From assembly GCA_015501075.1 (NCBI GenBank), contig JADNYJ010000012.1, positions 248,001 to 312,000 of the forward strand: a stretch of 64,000 nt of DNA, in the 5' to 3' direction. The stretch comes from Gymnopilus junonius. Lineage: Eukaryota; Basidiomycota; Agaricomycetes; Agaricales; Galerinaceae. The notes below the pieces were generated by a model that worked only from the letters and a program-made list of their open reading frames with translations, made no database searches and had not been told where the DNA came from. Below, piece after piece: positions 11,356 to 23,175 of the stretch; within the stretch, counting starts at the first letter, position 1, and the number at the start of each line of letters is the position of its first letter. The translations under genes were made by a program, and so were the position numbers.

Positions 11356-13379
11356 ATGTTGCAGAGCCCAACAGGACCAGCGAGCTGGACGAAAGTGTCA
11401 CCCCTAGAGGTCCTCATCACCCGTGCTTGCGAGCCTTCGATGCACGAACCAAACTATGCGCTACATCTAGAAGTCGCAGAGTACATTAACCAGAAAAAGG
11501 CGAACAAGTACGTCCTACATGTTCAGCCACATAGCCCGCAAGTCACTTACGATGATATCTCTACCTCAGTCCAAGAGAAGCAGCGATGATGATTGCCCGT
11601 CTAGCAAACCACCGAAACCCTCACATTGCCATCCTTGCCCTCGCCTTACTGGACACCCTCGTCCAGTCATGTGGCTACCCTTTCCATCTCCAAATATCCA
11701 CCAAGGAATTTCTTAACGAACTTGTGCGGCGCTTTCCTGAGCGTCCGCCTCCATTCCCTGGTCCGGTTATGTCCAGGATTTTAGAGCTGATACATGGGTG
11801 GAAAGAGGGTATCTGCTCAGAAAGTAGATGGAAGGAGGATCTGGGAAACATTCGGGATATGCATCGGCTCCTTACTTTCAAGGGGTATAGATTTAGAGAA
11901 ATGCCGAGGACGTCAAATGCCGCTGTTAGTGCTACTGCTGTTAGTCTCTTTCTATCCATTACGTCGTCCGAGCCGTCTTTTGGTTCTCTGACCATTATCG
12001 TTGACAGAACCTGAAAACAGCTGAAGAGCTCGAGGAGGAGGATCGCGCGGCGCAGTCTGCCAAACTCCAAGAACTCATCAGACGTGGCACACCACGCGAT
12101 CTGGCAGCTGCGCAAGAGCTTATGAAGGCTCTCGCTGGCGCCAACCCGGATGCCAAGCCCGACTATCGATCACAGGCTCTGACCGAGCTGAACAAGCTCG
12201 AGCAGAAGGTTATCCTTCTGAATGAGATGCTTGATAACGTCGATACCCAAAGAGGGGAGAGGTTTGCTTCTGGTGACGCGTATGACGTGTGTTCGTCCCC
12301 ATTTCATCGTAAAATATGGTTGCTCACAATCTATGTCATTTTGGAACTATAGCAAGTATCATCAATACTCATTGCGGCTCGGCCGAAGCTGCAAAAGTGG
12401 ATATCGGACGCGGAGAATGACGATTCCGAGTCGCTTGGTGCGCTTCCCTTTCTCCATCCTATCCCAATCACAAATATCTAATCAACAATTAATTTACCTA
12501 GACACCTTCCTACAGATTAACGATCAAATCAACACCGTCCTATCACGCTACGAAGCCTTCAAGAAAGGCGACTACTCCTTCGCCGCTAATCCTATACCCC
12601 AAGAACTCAGCAACGCAGGTTCAAGCTCGGGTGGAGGGACCTCTCTCATCGACTTTGATGACAGCCCGTCATCGACAAATACAACGAGTGGCGGCAATCC
12701 AGCGAACGACTTGGCTGATTTATTCTCCTCACCACCGCCTATCCAGCAACAGCCACAACACTTTGGAGGTGGTATACAGCAGATGCCCTTACCTATGCAA
12801 GCTGGTGGTGCTGGCGGGATGATGGGTATAAACACCCTGGGCATGGGCTACCAGCAACAATTACCCCAGCAATCGCAATCACAACCAGCGCTGCAATTCC
12901 ATGCTCCCACTCCGATGTTCCATAATGGTTCAGGAATGATACGGCCCAATACCATGTCGCCTGGCCAGAAGACTTCCGTCACGCCTCCTGCGTCCATTGT
13001 GTTGCCCGGAACACCACAGCCAGGACCTGGAGGTATCAGGTCGCAAAGTCAGCCTCAACCTCAGCCTCAAGGTCAGGTGCCAGGCTATTTTGGGAACGGG
13101 ATGGGTATGGGAGGGATGGCGACGTCGATGATAGGTGGTACTATGGGTGGTATGATGTACGGAGCACCTGTGCAACCGCAGCCGCCGATGATGGGCGGAT
13201 CGTATCATCATCAACAGCAGGGGTCGATATCAGGATTTAGCGGCTTGGGCATGGGTCGACAACAGCCTATAAAGCCTTCTGTTATGCAGCCCGCTACGAC
13301 TGCGCCTTCGACCACAACAACGTCTACAAGTGGACAGCAAAGCAAGGATCCATTTGCGGACCTTGCGGGATTGTTCTGA
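11356..13379 (+). CDS. VHS-GAT domain trafficking adaptor (GGA-like)
   Basis: Monomeric clathrin adaptor of the GGA/Lsb5 type, expected at trans-Golgi or endosomal membranes, binding Arf and ubiquitin through GAT and sorting signals through VHS. Five exons with consistent phases: 11356-11507, 11570-11924, 12008-12286, 12353-12437, 12502-13379, giving 582 residues. Residues about 10-150 form the VHS domain (SPLEVLITRACEPS, PHIAILALALLDTLVQSCG). Residues about 170-320 form the GAT region (LEEEDRAAQSAKLQELIRRG, DLAAAQELMKAL, then a three-helix part ending INTVLSRYEAFKKGD). The rest is a Gln/Gly/Met/Pro-rich hinge with LIDFDD and ANDLADLF motifs, ending DPFADLAGLF*. No GAE ear domain follows, unlike canonical GGAs. 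The acidic and DPF-type motifs fit clathrin or adaptor binding. The model is clean with no frame problem. Confidence 0.9.
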
Positions 13380-13695
13380 GTGGATGTACTTAGGAAGTAC
13401 TGAGTAGCCGGCGAAAGGCGAGGTTTGGGAGAGGGACCTGGGTTGGTTTGGTGAATTGAATATGCAAGTTGTATTTCGTTGGAAGTGGTTTATGTGGGTG
13501 GACGGCTGGACGGCTATACAACGATGAATAACTACCATAGGGTGAATTTTGGATCATTTTTTTATTATCTTTATTTTTGCCCCTCTCTTTTCTATCTGCT
13601 ATTGATCTGAATCGGAATTGTGGCTGTTACTATGCGTAAGATCTCTGGTTCGATATGTCAATTCTTGTCGACGTCCTTTATAATCAAAACCTGAT

Positions 13696-14655
13696 TTAAA
13701 GGGTGTGAAGGAAAGACGATGAACCGTCCATGGAGTGGTCACTTAGCTCGACTGCATGCCCAAGGAGCTGTTCAAGTCGCGCCACCTTGTTTTCTAATGC
13801 GTCCATCTGTCTTTTCATGGCAATGAGCACCCGCCGAAGAGCTCCGCGTCTGTCGATCTTTGTAGGACGCTGTTTACTGCCTTCGTTGTTTCCCTCTCGT
13901 TACATGCATACCCATGCTATTACACTCTGTCGACTTCAACTCGGTAGCACCTGTCGTTTCTTTGCCCTCTGTCGTTTCTTCTGCCAATCTCTTCTGCGAG
14001 TCATTGTTCTTCCCTACTCTGCTCACCAAAATCATCTGCTCCATGGTCCGTACTACAGTCTACAACGAAACGACACGCACCTATCCTCCCATGCCTTACC
14101 TTCCAACTTCATCCGGTTCCTTTCCCAATACGTCGCCTGTGCTTGACGGTGAAGCTCTCTATCTCTATCAAGATCCTTAGCGGACGAGGTCTTCTTGCGC
14201 CTACAAATACATAAATGAAAAGAAAAAATGCCAAGGATCAATACACAGATTTTAACGCGTCTTTCCCATTTGAAAAAAAGAAAATATCTCCGAACCTCTG
14301 TGCGGGGGGCCCGTGCTTTGCTGTGCTTTTGTTCAATGTTCCTGCCAGAAGAGAGGATATGCCCGTCAGTCATAGTTTTGAACCAGTCCAAGCAATCAAA
14401 CTCGAGCATCAAGCTTCAAACCTGACTTGGACCGACCATAAAGAGGAATCCCTGCCTGGTAGTAACAAGGTCGCTTTCGCGTATGTTCTGCCAATGAGTC
14501 TGCATACTCCCTCTGTAAAGTCATTGGAATGTGACTGAGTAGAGTAAATTCAAGTTGTGCAGGGGGGAGGGTGAGTAAAGCGCCTAATCTTCACTTTGAG
14601 CGACAGGGCCCCTCTGCGCACTCTCATAAAATTCGTATTCATATTTCACACGCAT
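13696..14655 (-). CDS. Putative small spliced gene with C-terminal coiled coil, unidentified
   Basis: Several short minus-strand pieces look coding and can be linked by GT..AG introns. They are a start at 14655 (MRVKYEYEFYESAQRG), a basic exon at about 14194-14090 (RRKKTSSAKDLDRD.., YWERNRMKLE) bounded by TTTGTAG and GTAAGG, a charged exon near 14050-13915, and a last exon from about 13869 to the stop at 13696. That last exon reads ALRRVLIAMKRQMDALENKV and continues as a leucine-heptad coiled coil ending SSSFLHTL*. The basic-plus-coiled-coil order faintly recalls a bZIP protein, but the bZIP signature is not there. The intron between 14640 and 14340 is not resolved. It is convergent with the GGA-like gene, about 320 bp away. 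Moderate-to-low confidence. Confidence 0.35.
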
Positions 14656-16289
14656 CCCTGAGGTGCGGACCTGAACAATTGGTGAGGTTTGGGGCTCAAA
14701 ATTGACGGAGAAAGGTATCTATGTCAGGACGAACAACGTAGCATCGGTGTAGTAGACGGTAGTAAGTACTGTCATCCACAACGGGTCCCGCGTCTGCGGA
14801 TGCTCCTTAAAGAAAAACCATTGAACTTGTATATATGTATGTAATAGAGCGTTTTATTTTGCGTGTAGATAACACTGTGGCAGGGAGTCGAAGACTCGAA
14901 GGAAATCTGACAGAGTACATCAAGTCTATTTTTACACGCACGCCTAGCTGCAGGTCTTAGTCTACCACCAATCTACCACTTACTTACAACCTTTGGAATT
15001 TAACACATTTACTACATATTTTTCATTGTCCAAAAGCTCAGATACCAATTGCAAATACTTAAAATCCACGACTCAAGCTGAAGAGTCAAATCCCAACATT
15101 AACAGGGTACATGAGATACATGTACAGTAAACCAACAAACCATGTATCACCAACGTCCAACGCTCAAGAGTCAAGCACATAGAACAAGTCTTCAATATTC
15201 AAGTCTTTTCAAGAATCAAAATGATGTTAAACTTATTGGTACAAAGACATTTACAAACGAACAACCACTACAAAAAAAAAACCCCCTCCTACAACTACTC
15301 CTGCTTCCCGACTGTCTTACATACCATACATGTGTTGTACAATGTACACTGGTGAGAAAAGATATATGGAATTTCATAACAAAGAAAAGAAGGGAAATGA
15401 AAAGAAAAGAAGGAGAAAGAGAAAGAGGAAGAAAAAGGAAGAAAAGAAGGGTGATATTGACATTGATATTCGTATATTCGTTCAGAAAAGAAGAAAAAAG
15501 AGAAGAAAACCCATGAGAAAGTCGTGTTGTGTCAAGAATGAGGAAACAGCGGATGAACAAAAACGTATAAATGGATGAATGGATGAATGGTTGGTTGGTT
15601 GGTTGAGATGGGAGGTGACCTCGTTATTGCGATACTGTCGTGTCGTGGATATGCATGGTGAACAAGTCGGACAAGTAAAAAATGAAAAAAAGAAAAGAAG
15701 AGAGAAAATGAAAGATGAGAAAGGGGTTTGAAAGGATCAAGAAGATCAAGATAAATAAATATGCTGATAATGAGAGTGACGGGTGGATCATGAGGATTGA
15801 ATGCGACGACAGCGAACAGCGTATCGGTGACGGTGGTGATGTTGGCGATGATAATGAAGGGTGATGGTGTGAGCTCATCACCGTTCGCGCGTTCCTTTGC
15901 TCGCTGGCGGTGATGATGATGGAGATGACGGTGGCGACTGCGGTGGTGGTGGTGGTGATGGAGGTGGTGGACGCAAGACGCGAGAAAAAATATGTACACA
16001 AGACACAACAGAACAGAAAGAAAAAGAAAAAAGAAGAAAAAGAAAAAGAGGAGAAAAGAAAAAAAAGAAATCCAACCCTATCCTACACAGCCCCAAAGAA
16101 AGAGGAGAGAGAGAAAAAAGGAAAGAAAAAAAAGTCCTTGGTCGATGCTTGTTTGCTTGCGTTGCTGATGCTTGGTGCGTATTCGATGCTTGATATTACA
16201 TTCGCATTCCCCTCGTGTTCATCCTCATCCCTCATCTTCGTCGCCCACATGGAATGAAGGACAGCGACATGGACTGTACATATGGACTC
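14656..16289. other. Intergenic, with long purine-strand-biased tracts
   Basis: No gene supported. About 15360-15530 and 16000-16135 are almost pure A/G on the plus strand; GGTT and GGAT repeats lie at 15571-15605. Open frames here are low-complexity artefacts. The right part probably includes the 3' untranslated region of the C2H2 gene ending at 16290 or 16528. Confidence 0.5.
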
Positions 16290-18907
16290 TCAATCCATAT
16301 CCATATCAACCTCCATCTCCATCCCATTCCACCTCCGCTCCGCACTCACCGCCCTCCACGCATGGGTACCAACACCCCCATCCCCGTCCTCGTCCATCTT
16401 CTCCCCATCCCCATCCCCATCTCCCTCGCCCTCCTCCTCCTCCTCCTCCTCAAGATCAGCGCTCTTAGAAGGCTGGCGGTGTCTCGCCCTCTCCACATCC
16501 GCCTCTTCCTCCTTCACACCAACCTCGCTAGAGAACGAAGACGCGTAAACAGGACGACCAAAACTCCCATAGCTCCCAAACTCCCGTATCCATACCCATA
16601 CCCAGAACTGGCATATCCACTATAACCATGCTCATAGCCCACACCGACGACTTTGGCTCGGTCTTGAACGTTTCCGTTCCCAGTCGTATTGGCATTCCCG
16701 TCCTCTCCACGATATCAATGTCGATGTCAATATCCACATCCTCACTACTCCCACTCCCACTGCCGCTGCCGCTCCTGGACCGACTCCGACTCGCAGAGTC
16801 CGAGCGGACAGAGGAACTAGGGAAAGACCACCCCCCACTTCCGATCGCGACGGGTGTCTCGTCACCCCTAGTGGTCATTGGGAGTAAGCGCGGTACAGAA
16901 ATAGCAGTAGTCGTTGCTGTAGTGGCGCCATCCACAGAAGAGGCAAAAGGTGGTGGAGGAGGCGTAGAGACCCCAACCAAACCAGGCGCGACGTGCGTCA
17001 CACCCCCGCGGTGGTGTCCGAGCGCATAATCGTGCATCCTGGGTCCTGAGCTCGGGTTAGGCACAGAGGCGGACACAGGCTGAGGGTGTAATGCATATGT
17101 CGTTGTCTTGGAATTCGCAGAGGCAGAGGCAGAGGCGGAATGCCCACGTCCAATAGTCCCATACGCCGGCATGCCAATCCCACCCCCTATGCCCACACCG
17201 CTCGAAGTGACCGTCGTCGCTCCAATCCCGCCTGCACCCTCCCCCTCCTCACCAGCCTTGGGCAGTGCACCCCCGCTCAAAAAGCTCGGCCACTCGCTCC
17301 GATCTTCTGGGAGGGAGCAGGACGAATCGCGGCCCATATAGGAGAGGATGGCGGCCGCCTCGAGGAGCTGGACCTGCTGGTGCTTGGACAGGACGAATTT
17401 GGAGGCTTCGCGCCATTGTCGGGTATGTTCCCAGCGGTGTTTGTTCAGACAGTTTGGGTGGCGGTATATCTGCGAATAGAGGAGTGATTAAAGAAGGGTT
17501 CGTTAGTAAATGTGATTGATTTGATTTGATTTGAAAAGGGATTTTCAATCTGATTTAAAAGATCGGCAATTACCTTGTTACAGCTCTCGCATTTATAATC
17601 CGCACCTCTCTTCTTCGTCTTTCCATTCGAATTGATAGGAATCGGGGTCGACGTAGAACTCCCATTCTCCTTCCCAGCATCCGCACCCATCTTCTCTCCC
17701 TCCGCTTTGATCTTCAACTTGCCATCCTCCGATTTGACAGAGGACGACACATTCACATGGAGCGAATTCGTCTCCGACCTCGGGCCAGAGACGATGGTAA
17801 TGGGGATGCCGGCGGTCACAGGTATAGGCGTAGGCGCAGGTTTAGGTGCGAGTGGTGAGTATCCGTGCGAGTATGACGAGTAGGAGAGTGTGTGGCTGTG
17901 GCCAAGTCCGTGGCCGATGACGTGGGGTACGCTCCCGCTAAGGGAGCGTGAATGCGCATGAGGGAGTGGAAGCGCATGGGCGTGTCCCGAGGGCGGGGAC
18001 GTGGAGAGTGATAAAGAGGCGAGCGATAAGGCGCTGCCTGGAGATGAAGCCAACCTATATTTTCAAATATAAAAAAAGAGGAGGAGGATGACTCATTAGC
18101 GATTTGTCAGATAGAGTTTGATTGGAAAGGATGAGTGAAGGGAAAAAGTACACCCAGGTGGCGTTGTGATTGGCAGGAAGCCAGCAAGGAGTGTGAAAAA
18201 GGTACGAATTAAAGTCAATAAGAGGGAGTGGTGTAGAAGATTATTTGAAAGAGTGATTAAATTTAAAACAAGGTCGGTGTCGAATAAAAAGCTTAAGGGG
18301 CGAGTGGGGGAACAAACGCTCGTTGACAAGGAGAATGATGTGCCTCTTCCTTGTTTCGAGAAATACACTCTTCGGCTAGGTGAGGGTGCAAAGAAAAAGG
18401 AGGGCACGAATTGAAAGCCGGTGTGTGAAGGAAGAAGAACGGAACAACAGGTAGACAAGTGCAGAGAGAGGACAACTCACAAAGGCCTGGCAGATGCCTC
18501 TCGCGCATCGCTCAACCTCCGTCTGGTCATGCCGGTAGACCCAAGTCTGCGGTGGTGCTTCCCTGCCGTGCTAGCAGCAGCCGTAGCAGAAGCGCCAGCA
18601 GCAGTCGCAGTCGCAGCAGAGGCATTGGTATTGGTGGGGCCGGAGCTAGCAGGCAGCGCGGCTGCTGCGGCTATGCTCAAGGAAAGCAAACTAGTAATCG
18701 CATCGGATTGCTACAATGACAAAGACAGTCAGCTCTGAAACGGGGCGGGACGGAGAGCAAAGCGGGGGTTGCGCGCAGAGAAGGGGTGGGAAACAACAGG
18801 AGAGGACTGCTCGGGATGCAATGACGTACATTGAGTGGAGGCGAGCGAACGGGAGGACCAGCTGCACTCTCGCTGTGGATGCGGGGTGCAGAATCGACGG
18901 CGGCCAT
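16290..18907 (-). CDS. C2H2 transcription-factor-like protein (YRHPNCLNKHRWEH finger)
   Basis: Fungal regulator with a single conserved zinc finger. Exons: 18830-18907 (MAAVDSAPRI), 18481-18710 (Ala-rich, then RRRLSDAREASARP), 17574-18054 and 17469 downward. Introns are 119, 426 and 104 bp and phases agree. The finger C-x2-C-x12-H-x3-H (CESC, then YRHPNCLNK, HRWEH) is cut by the third intron directly after CESCNK. It is followed by WREASKFVLSKHQQVQLLEA and LPEDRSEWPSFLSGG, a block typical of this basidiomycete family. The long tail is Ser/Gly/Pro-rich. As written, the frame ends at 16528. However, the GYxSGYASSGYGYGYG and KEEEADVERARH pieces beyond lie in the other two frames, as if one base were missing near 16644-16659 and another near 16566-16577; the natural stop would then be 16290. 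Strong family call, uncertain C-terminus. Confidence 0.82.
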
Positions 18908-21774
18908 ATTGCGAGCTTGGTTGGGTGGGTTCGGAGAGAGAGAGGAAAGGCCGAGGTAAGAGTCCTGAACAGTTCGTGACAGGGTACGGTAGGGGTCAGA
19001 TGGCAGTCGTAAGAAAGAAAGAAAGAAAAGAGTTGCGATGCGGGGACGAGTCCTGTTCAATTCATCCCAGAGAGAAAAAGAGGGGGCTCAGTCCCAAAAT
19101 CCAATCGTGTAATTAAACCGCATTACGTAAACTTTTCCATGCTCCCTATTCGGTCACCTCTCTTCATTTCCCGCTCCGACTCATAAGCTATGTTTCCCCG
19201 ACTCGACTAGATTGTCTCCAGTTGTACACCAATACACATCTTTCTTCCTCCCAGCCCCTTAGGCCTATGACTCAACAACCCGCAGTTCACCGCAGAGCAC
19301 AGTTACTCTCGGCCGGACATGCCATTCCAAATATGTCCTTACCGAGCCCGGTCCCCTCCCATCGACATGACTTTTGACGTCGTCACTGACATCGCCTCTC
19401 TCGCCCATTTCGTCGTCGTCTCACATCATCTTCCGTAGATGTTCACCTCATAAGTCCCGGACCCAGCATCCGTACGGAGCTTTGCAAGCACTTGAAATCT
19501 CTCTTTCATGGACCAGCGGCGGTATGAGGGCCACTCGGCATGTCGTAAACTATTTCCGCATACATACCCCCTGCGGTTCAACTTTGTCTTGTTGATTGCG
19601 CTGTCATGCATTTTTTCTGTGCCTCAAGCGCGCTTCGCTTTGTCTTTCACTTGCACATGCACGCACGGTATATTTATTTTTATCCAGCAAGGATTCTTCG
19701 AATTCGAACTCGCTCCTTCCTCGGTCTCTCATCGTCACGAAACGTATACATATGACCGCAAAGTGTCCGATGGCACCTGATCACGCTTTTGTTCTTCTGA
19801 ATCTCAGACATTCAAAAAAAAAATTCCTCATCCCACAAGTTCACCTGCGTTTGGCACCATCATCCGAAATTTCCTCTTTTTTTCATGGTGGCTATTATCG
19901 ACATTCAATTCACACTACATTTTGTCTAGGTCTAGGCCTAGGTCTTGTCTTCCAGCCGGTACAATGTCTACACAGGAGTCACCCCTAATAGCCATCAGAG
20001 CAAACCCTTCATCCGCTCACCTTATCCATTATCTTATCTTCCTCTATCGCGGATGTCTTTCCTTCGGAACCCAAACCTTCATCACAACCATCATACTTTT
20101 TCCGATATTTCCGACAAGATTAGGTGGTGGACTTAAAACTACCGCTTGATCAACTATCGCTATCAAGAAACTCTAACTAACCCTCTAACTTTACACCTCT
20201 GCTTTACGGACAAAGTTGGTTCCAGGGGCATGCAATGCATGTATGCGGCAAGGTTAGCATCGGCATCGATACTTTCAATTCGATCTCTGAATTGTACTTG
20301 GGAACACAGGAACGAGGATGAAAAAATGAAATTATGATACTCTATGGATAATATCCCAGTACTGAGGCATGATACCCGCATTTGCAAGACATGGACTTCA
20401 GAATTAGGAAGGATCGCACAAGGCATCATTCACGACGAGTATTATTAGGTAAATAGTAAAGTCATTAATGTTGACGTCCTAGGCCTTTTCTTTCTGATAC
20501 TATTTGCATATCATTATGCACGTCCAGAAATTTCGACTCCCAATCGGCGTTTCGTCTTTTAAACCGTGATAAGGACAGTTGGCACTAGGACAGTGCGTAA
20601 ATGAGAAAGTTCCTCTCTCTCTCTCTCTCTCTCTCTCGTGGTGTGCATACTGCTTACTGTTTTCATTCAGCTCGACACAGTCTCGCATGCACAGCACATA
20701 TTATGATTTACATCATTCACAAGCTTCTTCAATAAGATCATTTCCTCCTGACTCTGGCGTTTACACAGTACGTACGAAGGATCAGATCACAGAAGTCAGC
20801 AGGAGAGAATGAATGAACGGAACAGATTCTGTTTCTCAGAGTAAGTATGAAATGCAAGTTCATCAGCAGCCCATGAGGATCGTCGGCAAGCGCCGAGCCA
20901 GTACATACCCGATTGTATCCCAGTGTAGGTGTCGAGCTTCTAAATAACACGCCGCTGAATTTAAAAAGGAACGATGCGACCCTTCGCGGGTTTTTAGAGG
21001 TGTGGTTAATTTGAACTGTTCAGCTCGGACTGTGGGTTGCTTAATGAATTATTTAAATGAAAGAAGAAGCCGGGGGAGTTTGCCTGTTGACTACCCGAGG
21101 TACTACTACAAAATTGAAGATTCTCACCCAACTTGGAAGCTTCGACTAGTCCCAATTACTCATATCATCAAAAAGGAAAAAGAAAACTCTGTAAAATCAG
21201 AAACGTGGTCGTTGGTAGGTGTAACTGTACCTGACTGTATGAAGTGCAAGCAACAGATGGGACAACAGTGACTGTGTCGACATCGACATCATCGATGCAT
21301 CATATCATCCACGACGGAAGTCAAAGAGTTCTCAAAATAAGTTCCATCGTGGGTTGGGCCGTGGCAAAGAAAAAGGGGGGCATCACCGGAGTAGTGGACA
21401 CTGGATACCCGTATCGTATAATATGTCACTTGCCACTCGCACCTTTTTTTTGACAGGGATGCCTTCTGATTCTCAGTTACACCCGGGAGTGTGTCCCTTG
21501 TCCACTTGTCCACATAGAGTACACGGCTTTGTTATTTTGACTCTTCTTTCTCCCTCGCCGACTCGGACATGTCAAAAATACTTTCCCATTCGAAAAGGCA
21601 ATGCGCAACAAGAACTTTGAAGTTATAAATGATGATCCATCACAAGTCGGATTCTGGGCATTATTCTTTTCTTCCCCCCTCTGCAGCTTTTCCACCCCAT
21701 TGTTTCTGCCCCTACTGCTCACCTTTTGACCGGCTGCAGATATTGCTGCAGTGTGGGGTTGAGAAGAACTGGTT
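18908..21774. other. Intergenic, no gene recognised
   Basis: About 2.9 kb between divergent genes. Only short open frames with no recognisable domain. It contains a (CT)12 run at 20613-20637. The stretch just left of 21775 should include the promoter of the membrane-protein gene. Confidence 0.4.
20613..20637 (+). repeat. CT dinucleotide microsatellite
   Basis: Twelve uninterrupted CT units plus one base in an intergenic region. Potentially length-variable between strains. Confidence 0.95.
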
Positions 21775-23175
21775 ATGGCAGCTACGGCTAATGCGTCGAC
21801 GATATTAGATGTGACGAGCTCTCCGCTGGTTTACCTCCCTTCCCACCTGGCCCACCAGATCACTGTGGCGACTTACATTCACATTGGGATGACAGCTGTG
21901 AGTCTTCTTTGAAAACTGCGCTTATGTGTGAGGGCCATTTAATTGATTATGGCTGTTTTTGAGCAGGTTTTGATCTGGGACGTTGTCGATAATCTACGCA
22001 ATGATTTAAGGCTCTTGTTTTCTTTCAAGTTTGGTATACCCACACTCGTTTACTTTATAACTAGGTAAGACCCCGGATAAATTGGAATATATGTACTTTA
22101 ATACAACCCCTCTCGTAGATACTCTCTATTGGCTTATTCTCTAGGAAGAACTGTACTTCTAAGTCAGTGAGCACACAATTATACGTTATAAGCAGCAATC
22201 TCAAGGAATTCTCCTTACTCCAGCTTCACCCGTGGACAACTGCGATACTCTACAATATGTCCTAAATGGGTTCTTAATCGTCTTCGTCTCATCCACCACA
22301 CTTTTTTCTACATCCGCATATGCGGGATGTACGACCGAAACACCTACATCATAGCGTTCTTCGGCATCGCATGGCTCGGCACCGTCGCCATGTCGGGTAC
22401 GTTCTACAAAACATTCTCAGCGGAACATATTGGTCCGACGGGATACTGCGTCGAGAAGGTCCAGGGCGCTTGCTCGCTCCGGCGGTTATTCTCCTTTTTG
22501 TTAATGACGTGTTGGTTTATGCTGCTATCACTTGGAAGGTGTATCACACCTTTGCGGATTCGGAAGCGTCGGTGGACAGAGGATCTGGTATTGGATCTTG
22601 GGGATGCCATTGCCTGTGTGGTCGAGGGCCGTGCTGCAGGACAGTCAAGTATATTACCTGTAAGTTTGGCTTTATTAACTTCACTGTTAGCAGATCTGAT
22701 GCGTACCTTTAAATACATCCAGAATTATCGTCCTCACAAAAGGTTTCTTGATCGTCTCCGCTACCAATGCGGAACAGCCGATTAAAACCATGTTCCTCAT
22801 CTGCCACCTCGTGCTGGTCAATATCCTTTCCTGCAGAATCTATCGAGCGGTCAGGATGAAGCTAGAAGAGTGGGAAGCAAGGGACCCACCTACCAATCTC
22901 GATTTTGAATCAGGAAGGCCTGGGCACGGGGTTATACGAGCCGCTTCGAGGGAGATGCAGTCTACGGCGTGACCTCGTCCGGGACTGTTCATTACAGAGA
23001 ACGAGCGGCGAGTTTAAAATCTAGCATGTCAAGAAAAAGCGATATTATATTGGAGATGCAGCCCAGCATGTCGGCTGATGCTCCGATACACGAGCGCGAA
23101 GGCGCGAACACTCGTGGCGGTGGTGAGGAGAAGCAGGCGTCTATTTACGTCGTCAATAGAGATGAAACGTTTTAA
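21775..23175 (+). CDS. Seven-helix membrane protein (DUF6533-like type), frame-disrupted
   Basis: Exons 21775-21897, 21967-22064, 22119-22162 and 22224 onward have consistent phases. They give MAATANASTI.., LIWDVVDNLRNDLRLLF, YFITRYSLLAYSLGRTVLL and NCDTLQYVLNGFLIVFVSS, the usual N-terminal half of this basidiomycete family. From 22302 the sequence keeps family similarity only if the frame is changed repeatedly: at the T6 run 22302-22307 (to YIRICGMYDRNTYIIAFFGI), near 22465-22475 (to APAVILLFVNDVLVYAAITW), near 22570-22600 (to LPVWSRAVLQDSQVYYL) and near 22961-22970 (to the tail ending VVNRDETF*). Each change equals one missing base. An intron of about 64 bp starts GTAAGTTTGG at about 22659. 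The number of lesions suggests either a pseudogene or poorly polished sequence. The family has unknown function, with 7-helix receptor-like topology. Confidence 0.7.

Noticed and set aside
15897..16257. Open frames rich in Lys/Glu or Gly on the plus strand
   Set aside because: Caused by purine-rich low-complexity DNA, not by a gene.
16628..17519. Long plus-strand frames opposite the C2H2 gene
   Set aside because: They are shadows of the Ser/Gly/Pro-rich coding sequence on the minus strand.
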